64,000 nt of DNA from CATQHS01 sp963422655. Its GTDB lineage: Bacteria; Actinomycetota; Acidimicrobiia; Acidimicrobiales; Aldehydirespiratoraceae. The notes beneath the pieces are model-generated. The model searched no databases. It was not told the DNA's origin and saw only the letters and a list, made by a program, of their open reading frames with translations. Position 1 is the stretch's first letter. Each line of letters starts with the position of its first letter. The position numbers were made by a program, and so were the translations under genes. Location: NCBI GenBank assembly GCA_963422655.1, contig OY730440.1, positions 992,001-1,056,000 on the forward strand, given 5' to 3'. Positions 8,412 through 17,133 of this stretch are shown here, in pieces.

Positions 8412-8420
8412 ACTACACGG

Positions 8421-9104
8421 CTAGGTCAGCGACAAGGGCAGGCCAGCGATTATGGCGGTGCTTGTCACTCCCACATAGGTGAGGCGACGCAGGTGCCGGA
8501 TCAGCTCGAACGGGTCGTCGGCCCAGCGGTGCCAGCGGTTCGGGTCGTCGACGATGCCCGACGCCTTGTCGGTCTTGACCTTGAGCTGATCGACCGCCCA
8601 TTGCAGCGGTGAACGCCCCGACACCTGATAATCGTGGGCTTCGTCGGGGATGTTGTCGAGCTGGCACCGGTCATTGACCCGCAGCACTGTGAGGTCTTTG
8701 CTCCGACCGCCGCCAGCCCCCCAGCGCATCCGGCCCGCGATCCGGTAGGCGGCGGGATCGGCGGCGCCCTCGTCGGGTTCGCCGTCCACCACACAGATCA
8801 CGCCGGGCTGCTGCGGGCAGGTTTCGTAGCCGACGTGCAGGTCCATGAGGGCCCGGCCCGCGGCCCGGAATGCCTCGAAATCCTCCGCCAGCGGTATCCG
8901 GGGCAGGCTGCGGGACAGGTCGTGGCGGTACCGGTCGCGCCAATCGGGGGCGTGCATCACCCCGTACATGTACTCCCAGATGTCGTCCTTGGTGACTGCC
9001 AGGGCCGGATAGCGGTGCTGGAACTGTTCGAGGCACCAGTCGGTGACGTTGTGGAGATCGCCGGGGTTGGCATCGAGGCCCAGATCAAAGGTGGCGGCGG
9101 TCAT
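8421..9104 (-). CDS. Type ISP restriction-modification enzyme, C-terminal domain in a separate frame
   Basis: About 227 residues from the ATG at 9104, whose first bases overlap the preceding stop as ATGA. It matches the end of Type ISP (LlaGI/LlaBIII-like) enzymes: HNVTDWCLEQF, then TKDDIWEYMYGVMHAPDWRD, LPRIPLAEDFEAFRAAGRAL and VSGRSPLQWAVDQLKVKTDK with SGIVDDPN. In the family this domain completes the target-recognition region of the same polypeptide. Here it is in a different frame from the main body at 9247-13797, so it is either a separately translated piece, the 3' end of a phase-variable gene, or the product of assembly indels. Confidence 0.8.
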   Translation of the reverse strand: MTAATFDLGLDANPGDLHNVTDWCLEQFQHRYPALAVTKDDIWEYMYGVMHAPDWRDRYRHDLSRSLPRIPLAEDFEAFRAAGRALMDLHVGYETCPQQPGVICVVDGEPDEGAADPAAYRIAGRMRWGAGGGRSKDLTVLRVNDRCQLDNIPDEAHDYQVSGRSPLQWAVDQLKVKTDKASGIVDDPNRWHRWADDPFELIRHLRRLTYVGVTSTAIIAGLPLSLT

Positions 9105-9646
9105 GGTGGTGATCCGTTTCGGTCGGCGGGGTTCGATGGCTCCAGCCGTGTGCATGATTGCCGGTGCGACGGCAGGGCTCTGGTCTGGCGGGACCCGGCA
9201 ATGGCGGCCAGATCGGCCAGGATCGGGGTGGCCAAGGCATGGAAGATCATGTTGGCCGTCCCCGAGACCAGGATCGCCGCCAACGGACGATGAGACGCCC
9301 CCCCCCCCGATTGGGGCCGACCACGTTCAGGTCGGCGAGGCGGTCCGCAGCGATCACGCTGTCGGGGGAGGTCACGCTGAGCGAAGCCACGATTATCGTC
9401 TCGTCGGCTGACGTCTCGGGGACATCACCCGGGTCTGGCGTCCGGTCGCGCAGAGGTCGATGAGGAGGTCGACGGCAAGTATCCCGAACGGGATCTGGCG
9501 CGTCAGATTGAGAATCATCGCCGGATTCGGGGTACAGCCCGGCAGGCCTGGATGGTTCCGGCTCCTTTGAGGTCCGGTGGTAACGCTGTGGCGAGGGCTC
9601 CGAAGATCGCCATGTTGGACGGGCAGGTGAGAAGGAGGCGTGCTGT
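9101..9646 (-). other. Multi-frame array of four related ~40-residue segments in the Type ISP gene
   Basis: Between the main body and the C-terminal domain, similar segments are encoded in successive frames: 9646-9515 (LLLTCPSNMAIFGALAT, PPDLKGAGTIQACRAVPR), 9518-9393 (MILNLTRQIPFGILAV, LIDLCATGRQTRVMSPRR), 9405-9309 (TIIVASLSVTSPDSVIAA, LADLNVVGPNR) and 9297-9101 (AILVSGTANMIFHALAT, LADLAAIAGSRQTRALP). Each is a hydrophobic strand, a helix with LA, a DL motif and an R-rich end. Stops at 9515, 9247 and 9101 all overlap an ATG as ATGA. The resemblance was judged by eye. Confidence 0.6.
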
Positions 9647-12600
9647 CCCCCCCCCCCCGCGAACATGGCCGAAACCGTCTTGACCGACGACAAGATGCGG
9701 TCGTCCTCATAAAGCCACAGCTTGGTGAACGGGCGATACAGCACTTCGCGGATGCGGGCTTCGTCGAAGCTGATTTCGTCGCCACGTCGCAGGGTGGCCT
9801 TGAGGGTGTCGGTCCATTTGATCTCGTCGAGACGATCGTTGACAGTCCGCTGGGCGACCCGCTGACGAATGGTCTCACGGTCGGGGCGGCCCCGGTGGAC
9901 GAAGCTGTGGGCCGAGTCGTAGACGTCGATCAGCTGGCTGACCCGGGCTATGAGATCATCACGGGAGAACGAATACACGTAAGGGTCACATGTAGTAGTT
10001 ACACCCCGAGCGTGATCAACAACCGCCGTGTGCGGATTGTCGCGTCTCGTGTCGCACACCGGCATCAGCTTCTCGAAGCTGCCGTCGCCGAGGTTCACCC
10101 AGTCGTGGCGGTCGGTTACCGGCACCTCGGTGAGCCGGTTGCTGGTCACATCACCGAGCTCGTCCAGCCAGGCGAACTTCTCGGCAAGGCTGGCGGCATC
10201 GGGGACCTGGGCGTAGTGCAGCCTTGCTGGCCGGGCTGGATCAGCGGCCGGGTTGCGGACCAGCACAGTGATCTGCACCCCGTTACGCGAGCCTCCTCCG
10301 AAGATTTTGTCGCCCTCGCGTCTAAATTCTTCGCCGCTCTTGTAGGCATCACCGCGCAGGTTCACCACGTATACGTCGCTGAACTCGTCTCGTAACACCG
10401 CTCGCATCCCAGCCCTCGAGGTGGCGGTGGTCAGTGAGTTGGGGGTGACGAAGGCCACTACCCAGCCCTCGCTTTCGGGGTCGTCGACATCCACGGTGAG
10501 CCGGTCGGTGGCCCACCGGAATGCCTGCACGTACAGGTTCCCGGCCGAGTTGCCACCAGCCGACTTGCCGGTAACGGCTACCTGTCGTTTCTCATAGGTG
10601 TCCCGCACCCGTCGCGCCACCTCTTCGTAGTCGGGGCGGGGGTTGTCGTCCCCGGAAGATCTTTGGCCAGCCGACCAAGGCGGGTTGCCCACGATCACCT
10701 TGATCGGGGTGTTCTCCTGGGTCGTCACCCGGCTGGCGTTGCCCGGCACTTGACCACCCACCGCCCAGGCCTGCTGGCGGTGAGCCTCACGCTGTCGGCG
10801 CATGGCCGGGGTCTCAGACTCAAACGTGTCAGCCAAAACAATCCCCGGGAACGCCTCGTAACCCCGGCTGTCGAAGACACCCCGCTCGGCCGCGGATTCC
10901 TCGATCTTGAGCGCCGCTATGTAATACGGCAACATCACGATCTCGCGGGCATAGAGCTCGTCTGCGTACTTGCGGGCAACATCAACATCCGCGATCAACG
11001 GGTTGCCGCCGGGCCCGGTAATTGAAAACAACCGGGCAATGAACGTGCCAGTCCCTGTGAACGGATCCAGCACAGTCACATTCTCATCGGTGAGACCACG
11101 ACCAAAATGAGCCCGACAGACCGCGTCCACGCTGCGCAACATGAAATCCACCAGCTCGATCGGCGTGTACACGATCCCCAGGCGCTGCACCTCAGCAGGC
11201 ATAGCCGCTTTCAAAAACCCGTCATACACCTGCCGCAACACGTCCAGACGCTCCCCGGTACTGGCATCGGGATCGGCGGCCCGGAACGCGTTGGCGATGT
11301 GGCGGTATCGGCTCTTCAGGGGTTCGGTGATGTGGTCGAAGTCGACTCCGAAGGAGGCCAGCCGGTTCAGCAGCGCCCTGAGGTGCACCGACACCGGGTT
11401 GTGCTCGGCGAAACGATTGTCGGCGAAGAAGGCATCGAACACGGGGATGGTCACCACGTGCTGGGCCACCATGGCCCGGGCCTGAGGCTCGGTGAACGAT
11501 GGGATCGAGGTCCGCCCGATGGCCTGGGCGAAATCGTCGAGGGCGTCGCGGATCTCGTCGTGAGCGGCGGCCGCCTCATCGAGATGGGCTCTTACCCGGT
11601 CGCACACCGCAGCGGTGCGCCGGCCCCAGGACGGCCAGTACTGCCGATCGCCGACCTGTTCCACCACCGCCGAGGCGATGGCGGCGGTCAGCAGGTTCGA
11701 AAGGGCCAATTGCTGCTGTACCGGCCCGGTAGCGTCGGCATCCGCAGAGACGGCGTCCTCAACGTCGGTGCCGGTTCGGTCCAGGACCCGCAGGGGCAGG
11801 TCCCGGGCCGCCCGCACCGAGTTGACCATCACGTCGAGGCGCTCGTCATGGGACCGCAACGCTCGCAGCACCTTGAACACCTGCTTGAAGTCGCTGCTTC
11901 CGATCACCTCGTCGGAGCGCATCAACTTCCCGGCTGGGACCAACACCGGCAACACCACGTACCCACACTGCTTGCCGGGGGCGGTTCGCATCACCCGGCC
12001 CACCGCCTGCACGATGTCCACCTCGGAGCGTTTGGGGGCGAGCAGCACCACCGCGTCCAGGGCCGGGACGTCCACCCCTTCGGTGAGGCATCGAGCGTTG
12101 GACAACAGCCGGGCCGTCGGCCCGGCCTCGTCGGACCGGTCGCCGTCACGGGCGGTGTCACGAAGCCGTTGCAGTTTCTCAGAACGCCGGTAGGCGTTCA
12201 TCTTGCCGTCGACGTGATCGGCGTCGAGGATCAAGCAGTTGGCCCCCGTCCCCCCGGCAGAGACACGGGAGGTGGCCCGGTTGGTGAGCATGTTCAGCGC
12301 CGCCGCCGAGTTCCGGGATGCCTTCACGGTGTTGGTGAACGCAATGGCCCGCCGGCACGGCTTGGTACCGGGGGTGACCTCGCCCACGGCCCGGCCGGCA
12401 CTGGGAGCCAACGTGGTCGGGTCGGCCAGCGCGTCCCAGCACCCCAGCAGTTTCACTGCGTCCTCGAAATCCAGTTTGGTCGTCTTGCCGTCGGTGTGGG
12501 TGACCTCCACCCCGTTACGGGCCGACGGTCCCAGCAGGTCGCTGTAGACGTTCTCGCCCACCCCGACCACCAACACTTCGTAATCGCAGAGCAGGCCGGC

Positions 12601-13797
12601 CTCAATGGCCTCGCCGAAGGTCATCGAGTACAGCAGCGGCCCGAACTGAGCCTCATCATCCATTGAGTACAAATCGCCATCGGCTTTGGACTTCGCAGCG
12701 TCGGTGTAGATCCGCTGAGTGGCGGTCATATACAACCGCCGGTGGGCAGCCAGTCGGCTCTCGTCGTGCACCAGTGTGAACAGGCCGCCGCCGTCCACGC
12801 CGGTGCTGCGATGGGCCTCGTCGCAGATGACCAGATCGAAGGCCGGGCAACCGTAGGGGTCCTGGGCACGACAAATCTTGTCCAGCGACTGGTAGGTGCA
12901 GAACACCGCGGTCAGCGCCTTTGGTGCCTCCCGTTTCAGTTTCGAAGCGATCATGGACACGTCAGTAGTAACTGGCATCGCCAATTCCGACAGCGATGCT
13001 CCCTCGTCACCGGATTTGCGTCCGACCATGGCATCCGAACACACACCCAAGTACCGATGACGCACGGACCGCTGAGCGGCCCACTCGCGCATCACTTGAT
13101 CCATCAACGCAATCGACGGCACAAGGTACAGAACCCGACCCCCCATCCCGGCCAGGGATTCCGCCGCCCACAGTGCCACCACCGATTTGCCGGTCCCACA
13201 CGGCATGACCAGACGGCCCCGCCCGCCGTCGGCGAGACCGTCCACGACCGCGTTCACGGCCTCACTCTGATCGGGCCGGGGTTTGTACCGGACCGGCTGG
13301 TAGCGGGCCTGTTCCGGGGACCTGACCAGCTCCCGCCAATCCAACGGCCAGGCGTCGAGCTTGGCCGGGGTCAAGATCTCGGTGCCGGGGGCCTGTTCCA
13401 GTTTCTGTTGAGCTGGGCCGGTGTAATCGCTGGTGGCCACGAAGATCCGCGATTTCCAACCCTGTGAGCCTGGGCCGTAATCCGCCAGGAACTTGTTGAC
13501 GTCTGCTGTCGACACCTTGGCGGTGTCGTAGAACTTGCACTGAACTGCACACAACCCGCCGCCGTACTCGGGCGTTTGCCGACCCAGCAGATCGATGCCT
13601 ATGTCACCAGTGTGGACCCGGTCGTCACGCCCGGGCCAGTCCTTCCACAGCCACAGGTCCTCGAACCGGGCCGGGCCGTACTCTCCGGGGTGGTCCCGCA
13701 ATGCGGCCAGCATCATGCGCTCGAACTGCCGGCCCTTGGCCGCGTTCGACCGGTTCGGCGAACGCAACATCTCGAGCGCATCGTCCAAGTGCGGCAT
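9247..13797 (-). CDS. Type ISP restriction-modification enzyme (nuclease-helicase-methyltransferase), main body
   Basis: 1516 codons as given. Domains in order: Mrr-like PD-(D/E)xK nuclease (residues ~20-150, GDIGIDLLG and GLCAVQCKFY); SF2 helicase with Walker A MPCGTGKSVVALW (~197), DEAH box ICDEAHRSTG (~322) and YMTATQRIY; a helical coupler; N6-adenine methyltransferase with VLDPFTGTGTFIARLF (~910) and VGNPPWSAGQ (~1034); then the start of target recognition (YRPFTKLWLYEDDRILSSVK, ~1360). Type ISP enzymes methylate one strand and translocate before cutting invading DNA. After poly-G tract 1 (~1380) the frame no longer looks native until near 9405. No separate methylase or specificity gene is present, as expected for this type. 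Confidence 0.9.
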   Translation of the reverse strand: MPHLDDALEMLRSPNRSNAAKGRQFERMMLAALRDHPGEYGPARFEDLWLWKDWPGRDDRVHTGDIGIDLLGRQTPEYGGGLCAVQCKFYDTAKVSTADVNKFLADYGPGSQGWKSRIFVATSDYTGPAQQKLEQAPGTEILTPAKLDAWPLDWRELVRSPEQARYQPVRYKPRPDQSEAVNAVVDGLADGGRGRLVMPCGTGKSVVALWAAESLAGMGGRVLYLVPSIALMDQVMREWAAQRSVRHRYLGVCSDAMVGRKSGDEGASLSELAMPVTTDVSMIASKLKREAPKALTAVFCTYQSLDKICRAQDPYGCPAFDLVICDEAHRSTGVDGGGLFTLVHDESRLAAHRRLYMTATQRIYTDAAKSKADGDLYSMDDEAQFGPLLYSMTFGEAIEAGLLCDYEVLVVGVGENVYSDLLGPSARNGVEVTHTDGKTTKLDFEDAVKLLGCWDALADPTTLAPSAGRAVGEVTPGTKPCRRAIAFTNTVKASRNSAAALNMLTNRATSRVSAGGTGANCLILDADHVDGKMNAYRRSEKLQRLRDTARDGDRSDEAGPTARLLSNARCLTEGVDVPALDAVVLLAPKRSEVDIVQAVGRVMRTAPGKQCGYVVLPVLVPAGKLMRSDEVIGSSDFKQVFKVLRALRSHDERLDVMVNSVRAARDLPLRVLDRTGTDVEDAVSADADATGPVQQQLALSNLLTAAIASAVVEQVGDRQYWPSWGRRTAAVCDRVRAHLDEAAAAHDEIRDALDDFAQAIGRTSIPSFTEPQARAMVAQHVVTIPVFDAFFADNRFAEHNPVSVHLRALLNRLASFGVDFDHITEPLKSRYRHIANAFRAADPDASTGERLDVLRQVYDGFLKAAMPAEVQRLGIVYTPIELVDFMLRSVDAVCRAHFGRGLTDENVTVLDPFTGTGTFIARLFSITGPGGNPLIADVDVARKYADELYAREIVMLPYYIAALKIEESAAERGVFDSRGYEAFPGIVLADTFESETPAMRRQREAHRQQAWAVGGQVPGNASRVTTQENTPIKVIVGNPPWSAGQRSSGDDNPRPDYEEVARRVRDTYEKRQVAVTGKSAGGNSAGNLYVQAFRWATDRLTVDVDDPESEGWVVAFVTPNSLTTATSRAGMRAVLRDEFSDVYVVNLRGDAYKSGEEFRREGDKIFGGGSRNGVQITVLVRNPAADPARPARLHYAQVPDAASLAEKFAWLDELGDVTSNRLTEVPVTDRHDWVNLGDGSFEKLMPVCDTRRDNPHTAVVDHARGVTTTCDPYVYSFSRDDLIARVSQLIDVYDSAHSFVHRGRPDRETIRQRVAQRTVNDRLDEIKWTDTLKATLRRGDEISFDEARIREVLYRPFTKLWLYEDDRILSSVKTVSAMFAGGGGQHASFSPARPTWRSSEPSPQRYHRTSKEPEPSRPAGLYPESGDDSQSDAPDPVRDTCRRPPHRPLRDRTPDPGDVPETSADETIIVASLSVTSPDSVIAADRLADLNVVGPNRGGGRLIVRWRRSWSRGRPT
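9298..9308 (-). repeat. Poly-G tract 2 (11 G on the coding strand)
   Basis: Eleven consecutive C on the plus strand inside the Type ISP gene. With 11 the main frame stops at 9247; with 12 it would continue into the segment at 9297-9101. Such tracts are classic slipped-strand sites and also classic places for sequencing error. Confidence 0.95.
9647..9658 (-). repeat. Poly-G tract 1 (12 G on the coding strand)
   Basis: Twelve consecutive C on the plus strand, at about codon 1380 of the Type ISP gene, right after the motif RILSSVKTVSAMFA. As given (12) the frame runs on to 9247; 11 would end at 9393; 13 or 10 would read the best-looking continuation TARLLLTCPSN and stop at 9515. Confidence 0.95.
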
Positions 13798-13942
13798 GTG
13801 ACTCGGTGCTGACCCCTTCGGCGCCCGGCCCGCGGCAGGCCGAGCAACCCTGATCCGACTCGGGCTCCTCGGTGGGAACCCTAGTTACAAACGATCAACC
13901 TGTGCACAATGGCGACCCATGGCCGTATCCCGGTGCTCCGAA

Positions 13943-14671
13943 TTAACCGGCCCCTCGACAAGGATCGCCGATTTCGACCTCTTCGATGAGATGGGAACCA
14001 TTGTTGCGGACGTTGTTCACCGTCCGGGCTACGGGATGGATCCGCAGAAGACGGCTCGGGGCCGGAACCAGGAACCGTTCCAGGGTCTCGATGTCATCGT
14101 TGTCCCGGTCCAGCCACTGATCCCAGGCGCTGGGCGGCAGGATCACCGGCATACGGTCGTGGATCCGGGCCATCTTCTGGTTGGGCCGGCCGGTGATGAC
14201 GACGCACGAATACAGCTCCAGGGGCTCGCCGTCACGGTCGAGAGAGGTCCGGTCCTTCCAAACCTCCCACAGGCCGGCGAAGGCAAACGGTTCACCATCG
14301 GTGCGGCTGACGAACATAGGTTGCTTGCGCTCGGGACCGCTGATCGGAGTCCACTCGTAGAAGCCGTCGGCTGGGATGATGCAGCGCCGCCGAGCGAAAG
14401 GCCGACGGTAGGCGTTGCGAGTGGCCAGCGTCTCGGCTCTGGCGTTGATCATCTTGTTGCCGATGCCGGGATCTTTGGCCCAGAACGGAACCAGCCCCCA
14501 GCGGAAGGTGTCGATCCGGCGCTCTCCGGCGCTTTCGAAAACGGCGTACACGGCCTGGGTCGGGGCCACGTTGTGGTTGGGTTCGAGCCTCGTCTCGGGC
14601 TCGGGGATTTCAGCCCCGAAGTATCTCGCCAGTTCGTCGGGGGGCGTGGCCGACACGTACCGTCCGCACAT
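13943..14671 (-). CDS. SOS response-associated peptidase, HMCES/YedK family
   Basis: 242 residues. The start is set at the ATG giving MCGRYVSATP, because Met removal must expose catalytic Cys2, which forms a thiazolidine crosslink with abasic sites in single-stranded DNA. Other family motifs: NVAPTQAVYAV, RWGLVPFWAKD, INARAETLAT, RRCIIPADGFYEW and HDRMPVIL with the catalytic His. It follows cobO by 16 bases but is not expected to share its function. A slightly longer TTG start at 14677 exists and is disfavoured. Confidence 0.95.
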   Translation of the reverse strand: MCGRYVSATPPDELARYFGAEIPEPETRLEPNHNVAPTQAVYAVFESAGERRIDTFRWGLVPFWAKDPGIGNKMINARAETLATRNAYRRPFARRRCIIPADGFYEWTPISGPERKQPMFVSRTDGEPFAFAGLWEVWKDRTSLDRDGEPLELYSCVVITGRPNQKMARIHDRMPVILPPSAWDQWLDRDNDDIETLERFLVPAPSRLLRIHPVARTVNNVRNNGSHLIEEVEIGDPCRGAG

Positions 14672-14687
14672 CGTCAAGCGCCGCCCA

Positions 14688-15263
14688 TCAGAAGTCGATG
14701 CCCTTCTTGGCCACTACCCCCGAATCGTAGGGGTGCTTGACCTTTCGCATCTCCGTCACCGTGTCGGCCAGCCCGACCATCCAGTCCGGTGCATCACGGC
14801 CGGTCAGGACAAGGGAGACATCAAAAGGCCGGTTCGTGATGGTGTCCGCCACCTCGCCGACGTCGATCCAACCCCAGTTCACCGGGTAAGTGATCTCGTC
14901 GAGCACGACCAGACGATGCTCCCCGGCGGAGATCACGGCCTGGCTGTGACGCCAGGCTTCCCGGGCGACGGCTCGGTCCCGGGTCAGGTCGTCGCTGTCC
15001 CAGGTGAAGCCCTCTCCGAGCGACCAGAAGTCGATGCCGAGACTGCCGGCCATGAGCTGCTCTCCGGTGACCCAGTCGTCCGACTTGAGGAACTGGATCA
15101 CCGCCACCGGCCAGGCCCGGGCCCGGGCTCGAAGAGCCACTCCGAAGGCGGCGGTCGACTTTCCCTTACCCTCTCCGGTGTTGACCAGGACCAGACTCCG
15201 GGCCGTTCCCATCCGGTCCGGGCGGGGATCGGTGGTCGGAGGTGAATCGGGACCGGGGATCAT
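14688..15263 (-). CDS. cobO: Corrinoid adenosyltransferase (CobO/BtuR type)
   Basis: 191 residues. It transfers the adenosyl group of ATP to cob(I)alamin or cobyrinic acid diamide. The P-loop variant GEGKGKSTAAFGVALRA is near residue 31; VAVIQFLKS and LVVLDEITYPVNWGWID are further family motifs, and LTGRDAPDWM is the nucleotide-site end. The start overlaps the btuD stop as ATGA, so it is the fourth gene of a B12 uptake and activation operon led by the riboswitch at 18.1 kb. Confidence 0.94.
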   Translation of the reverse strand: MIPGPDSPPTTDPRPDRMGTARSLVLVNTGEGKGKSTAAFGVALRARARAWPVAVIQFLKSDDWVTGEQLMAGSLGIDFWSLGEGFTWDSDDLTRDRAVAREAWRHSQAVISAGEHRLVVLDEITYPVNWGWIDVGEVADTITNRPFDVSLVLTGRDAPDWMVGLADTVTEMRKVKHPYDSGVVAKKGIDF

Positions 15264-16051
15264 GGTCTCTCCCTGCCGTTACGGGCCATGGGCACGATGA
15301 CGGGCCCGTGGACATCTTCGATCACACGGACATGGGCGTCGAAGTTCTCGGCGATGGCAGCGGGAGTCAGTACCTGGGCCGGGGGGCCCTGCTCGACGAT
15401 ACGGCCACCGGCCAGCATGGCGACCCGATCACCGTAGCGAGCGGCCATGGTCAGATCGTGAAGTGTGGCCACGACAGTGAGCCCGACGGCGCGGCGCAAC
15501 TCCTCCACCAGCTCGAGGACATCTTGCTGGTGGCCGAGATCGAGCGCCGTGGTCGGCTCGTCCAGCAGCAGGGTCGGGGTTTGTTGGGCCAGGGCCCGGG
15601 CCAGCACGACCCGCTGGCGCTCACCACCTGAGAGCGATCGCACCTGGCGGCCGGCGAACGGGACCAAGTCCAGGCGATCGAGCACCTCGTCGGCAACCGA
15701 AAGATCGAGGACGCTGTCGCCGGCAAACACGCTGCGATGGGGGGTGCGGCCCAACAGGACGTAGTCGATCACCGTCATCCCGGCCGGGATGACCGGGGTC
15801 TGGGGCACGTAGGCCAGGCTCCGGGCCCGGCTAGCGGGCCTACGGTCGGTCAGTCCCTCGATGCTCACAGTGCCGGTAAAGGGCACCGACCCCAGCACGG
15901 CTCGCAGAAGGGTGGTCTTGCCGGCACCGTTGGGTCCGACGATGTTGAGCCACTCCCCGGTGGCGACATCGAGATCGACCCGGTCCAGCACCCGGGCGCC
16001 GCCCAGGCAGACCGACAGCCCGGCCATGCCGATTCGCACCGGCGCCGTCAC
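15260..16051 (-). CDS. btuD: Cobalamin/iron-siderophore-type ABC transporter ATPase
   Basis: 263 residues. Walker A is GPNGAGKTTLLRAVLG (~38), the ABC signature LSGGERQRVVLARALAQ (~140), and Walker B LLLDEPTTALD (~163), followed by an H-loop in TLHDLTMAARYGDR. FecE/BtuD-type importers energise substrate passage through BtuC. The riboswitch and cobO in the same operon argue for vitamin B12 rather than siderophore as cargo. Overlaps btuC by 4 bases. Confidence 0.92.
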   Translation of the reverse strand: MTAPVRIGMAGLSVCLGGARVLDRVDLDVATGEWLNIVGPNGAGKTTLLRAVLGSVPFTGTVSIEGLTDRRPASRARSLAYVPQTPVIPAGMTVIDYVLLGRTPHRSVFAGDSVLDLSVADEVLDRLDLVPFAGRQVRSLSGGERQRVVLARALAQQTPTLLLDEPTTALDLGHQQDVLELVEELRRAVGLTVVATLHDLTMAARYGDRVAMLAGGRIVEQGPPAQVLTPAAIAENFDAHVRVIEDVHGPVIVPMARNGRERP

Positions 16052-17130
16052 CAGACCTCCCGCCGGCTCGTACGCAGGACCAGCACGAAGAACGGTGCGC
16101 CCACGAAAGCGGTGACCACCCCGATGGGCAGCTCGGCCGGCTCGAGGGCCGTCCGGGCCACCAGGTCGGCCATCACCATGAAGGCGCCGCCGAAGAGCAC
16201 GGTGAGGGGCAGCAACACCCGATGGCTGGTACCGAAGACCAAGCGCACCGTGTGGGGGACGATGATCCCCACGAAACCGATCAGGCCGGTGACGGCCACG
16301 GCTGCGGCCGCACCCAGAGATGCCACCGTCACCACGATCAAGCGGATACGGCGAGGATCGAGGCCCAGGGCTGCGGCCTCTTCGTCACCGACGGCCAAGA
16401 CGTCGAGGGCTCGCCGGTAACGCAGCACCACCACCACGGTGAGCAGGAAATAGGGGGCGATCAGGCTCACTTCGGACCACCCCGATGTGGCCACTCGGCC
16501 CAGGATCCAGGAGTAGACCTCACGGATGGCGTCGGTATTCGATTGCAGCACGTAGGTCTGCGCTGCGGTCAGGAAGCTGGCCACCGCCACCCCGGCCAGC
16601 ACCAGCGAGACGGTGGACCGACCGCCGAGATGACCGGCCAGATACGAGATGCCCACCGCCAGCAGAGCACCGGTGAACGCCATCACCGGCACTGGGTCGG
16701 CCCAACCGGCACCGTCACCGATGTCTCCGGTGATGGCCACGGTGGCGGCGAGGCCGGCGCCAGCGGCGACACCGAGGAGGTACGGGTCGGCCAGCGGGTT
16801 GCGGAAGGCACCCTGGTAGGCGGCACCGGCCAGCGCCAGAGTGGATCCGACCAGCAGCCCCAGCATCACCCGGGGCAGCCGTATCTCGCTGACGATGGCA
16901 GCCTGGGTCGCCCCCAGCCCGCTGTCGATACCCAGGCCCGGGATCTCGTCGAGCACCTGTTTGATCACCTGATCGGCGGCGATGTCAACCGGGCCGATGA
17001 TCAGCCCGGCCACCACCGCCACCAGCACTGCCCCCAGCCCGGCTCCGGCCGAGACCGGGGTCAGGCGTGATCCCGGCACCATGATCCCGGCGCCAGGGCG
17101 GGCCGGCCGCGCTGGGAGCACCCGGGCCAC
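16048..17130 (-). CDS. btuC: FecCD/BtuC-family ABC permease
   Basis: 360 residues from a GTG, with about ten hydrophobic helices. Family motifs: LRLPRVMLGLLVGSTLALAG is approximated here as IRLPRVMLGLLVGSTLALAG (~100), AAYQGAFRNPLADPYLLGV (~130), the coupling-loop region AAALGLDPRRIR (~275) and GLIGFVGIIVPHTVRLVFG (~305). It forms the membrane channel of the B12 importer. It starts 4 bases after the btuF stop; an internal ATG at 17082 could also be used. Confidence 0.93.
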   Translation of the reverse strand: MARVLPARPARPGAGIMVPGSRLTPVSAGAGLGAVLVAVVAGLIIGPVDIAADQVIKQVLDEIPGLGIDSGLGATQAAIVSEIRLPRVMLGLLVGSTLALAGAAYQGAFRNPLADPYLLGVAAGAGLAATVAITGDIGDGAGWADPVPVMAFTGALLAVGISYLAGHLGGRSTVSLVLAGVAVASFLTAAQTYVLQSNTDAIREVYSWILGRVATSGWSEVSLIAPYFLLTVVVVLRYRRALDVLAVGDEEAAALGLDPRRIRLIVVTVASLGAAAAVAVTGLIGFVGIIVPHTVRLVFGTSHRVLLPLTVLFGGAFMVMADLVARTALEPAELPIGVVTAFVGAPFFVLVLRTSRREVW

Positions 17131-17133
17131 CGG

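Larger units (their letters stand above)
7353..8412 (+). repeat. Segmental direct duplication (7353-7730 and 7945-8412)
   Basis: The end of the HIT gene, its downstream spacer and the small membrane-protein gene occur twice. Both copies begin at ATCTGCTCCGGGCC and end at GCCACTGCCTGAA. The second copy is longer because of a 12-base tandem repeat in the spacer (GCTACGGCTGAG twice) and extra 33-base units in the gene. The 214 bases between the copies hold a broken IS481-type transposase. The second copy carries only the tail of the HIT gene, so the direction of duplication is clear. Confidence 0.9.

Noticed and set aside
11107..12666. 519-codon plus-strand frame inside the Type ISP gene
   Set aside because: Antisense shadow of the helicase/coupler region; no family features.
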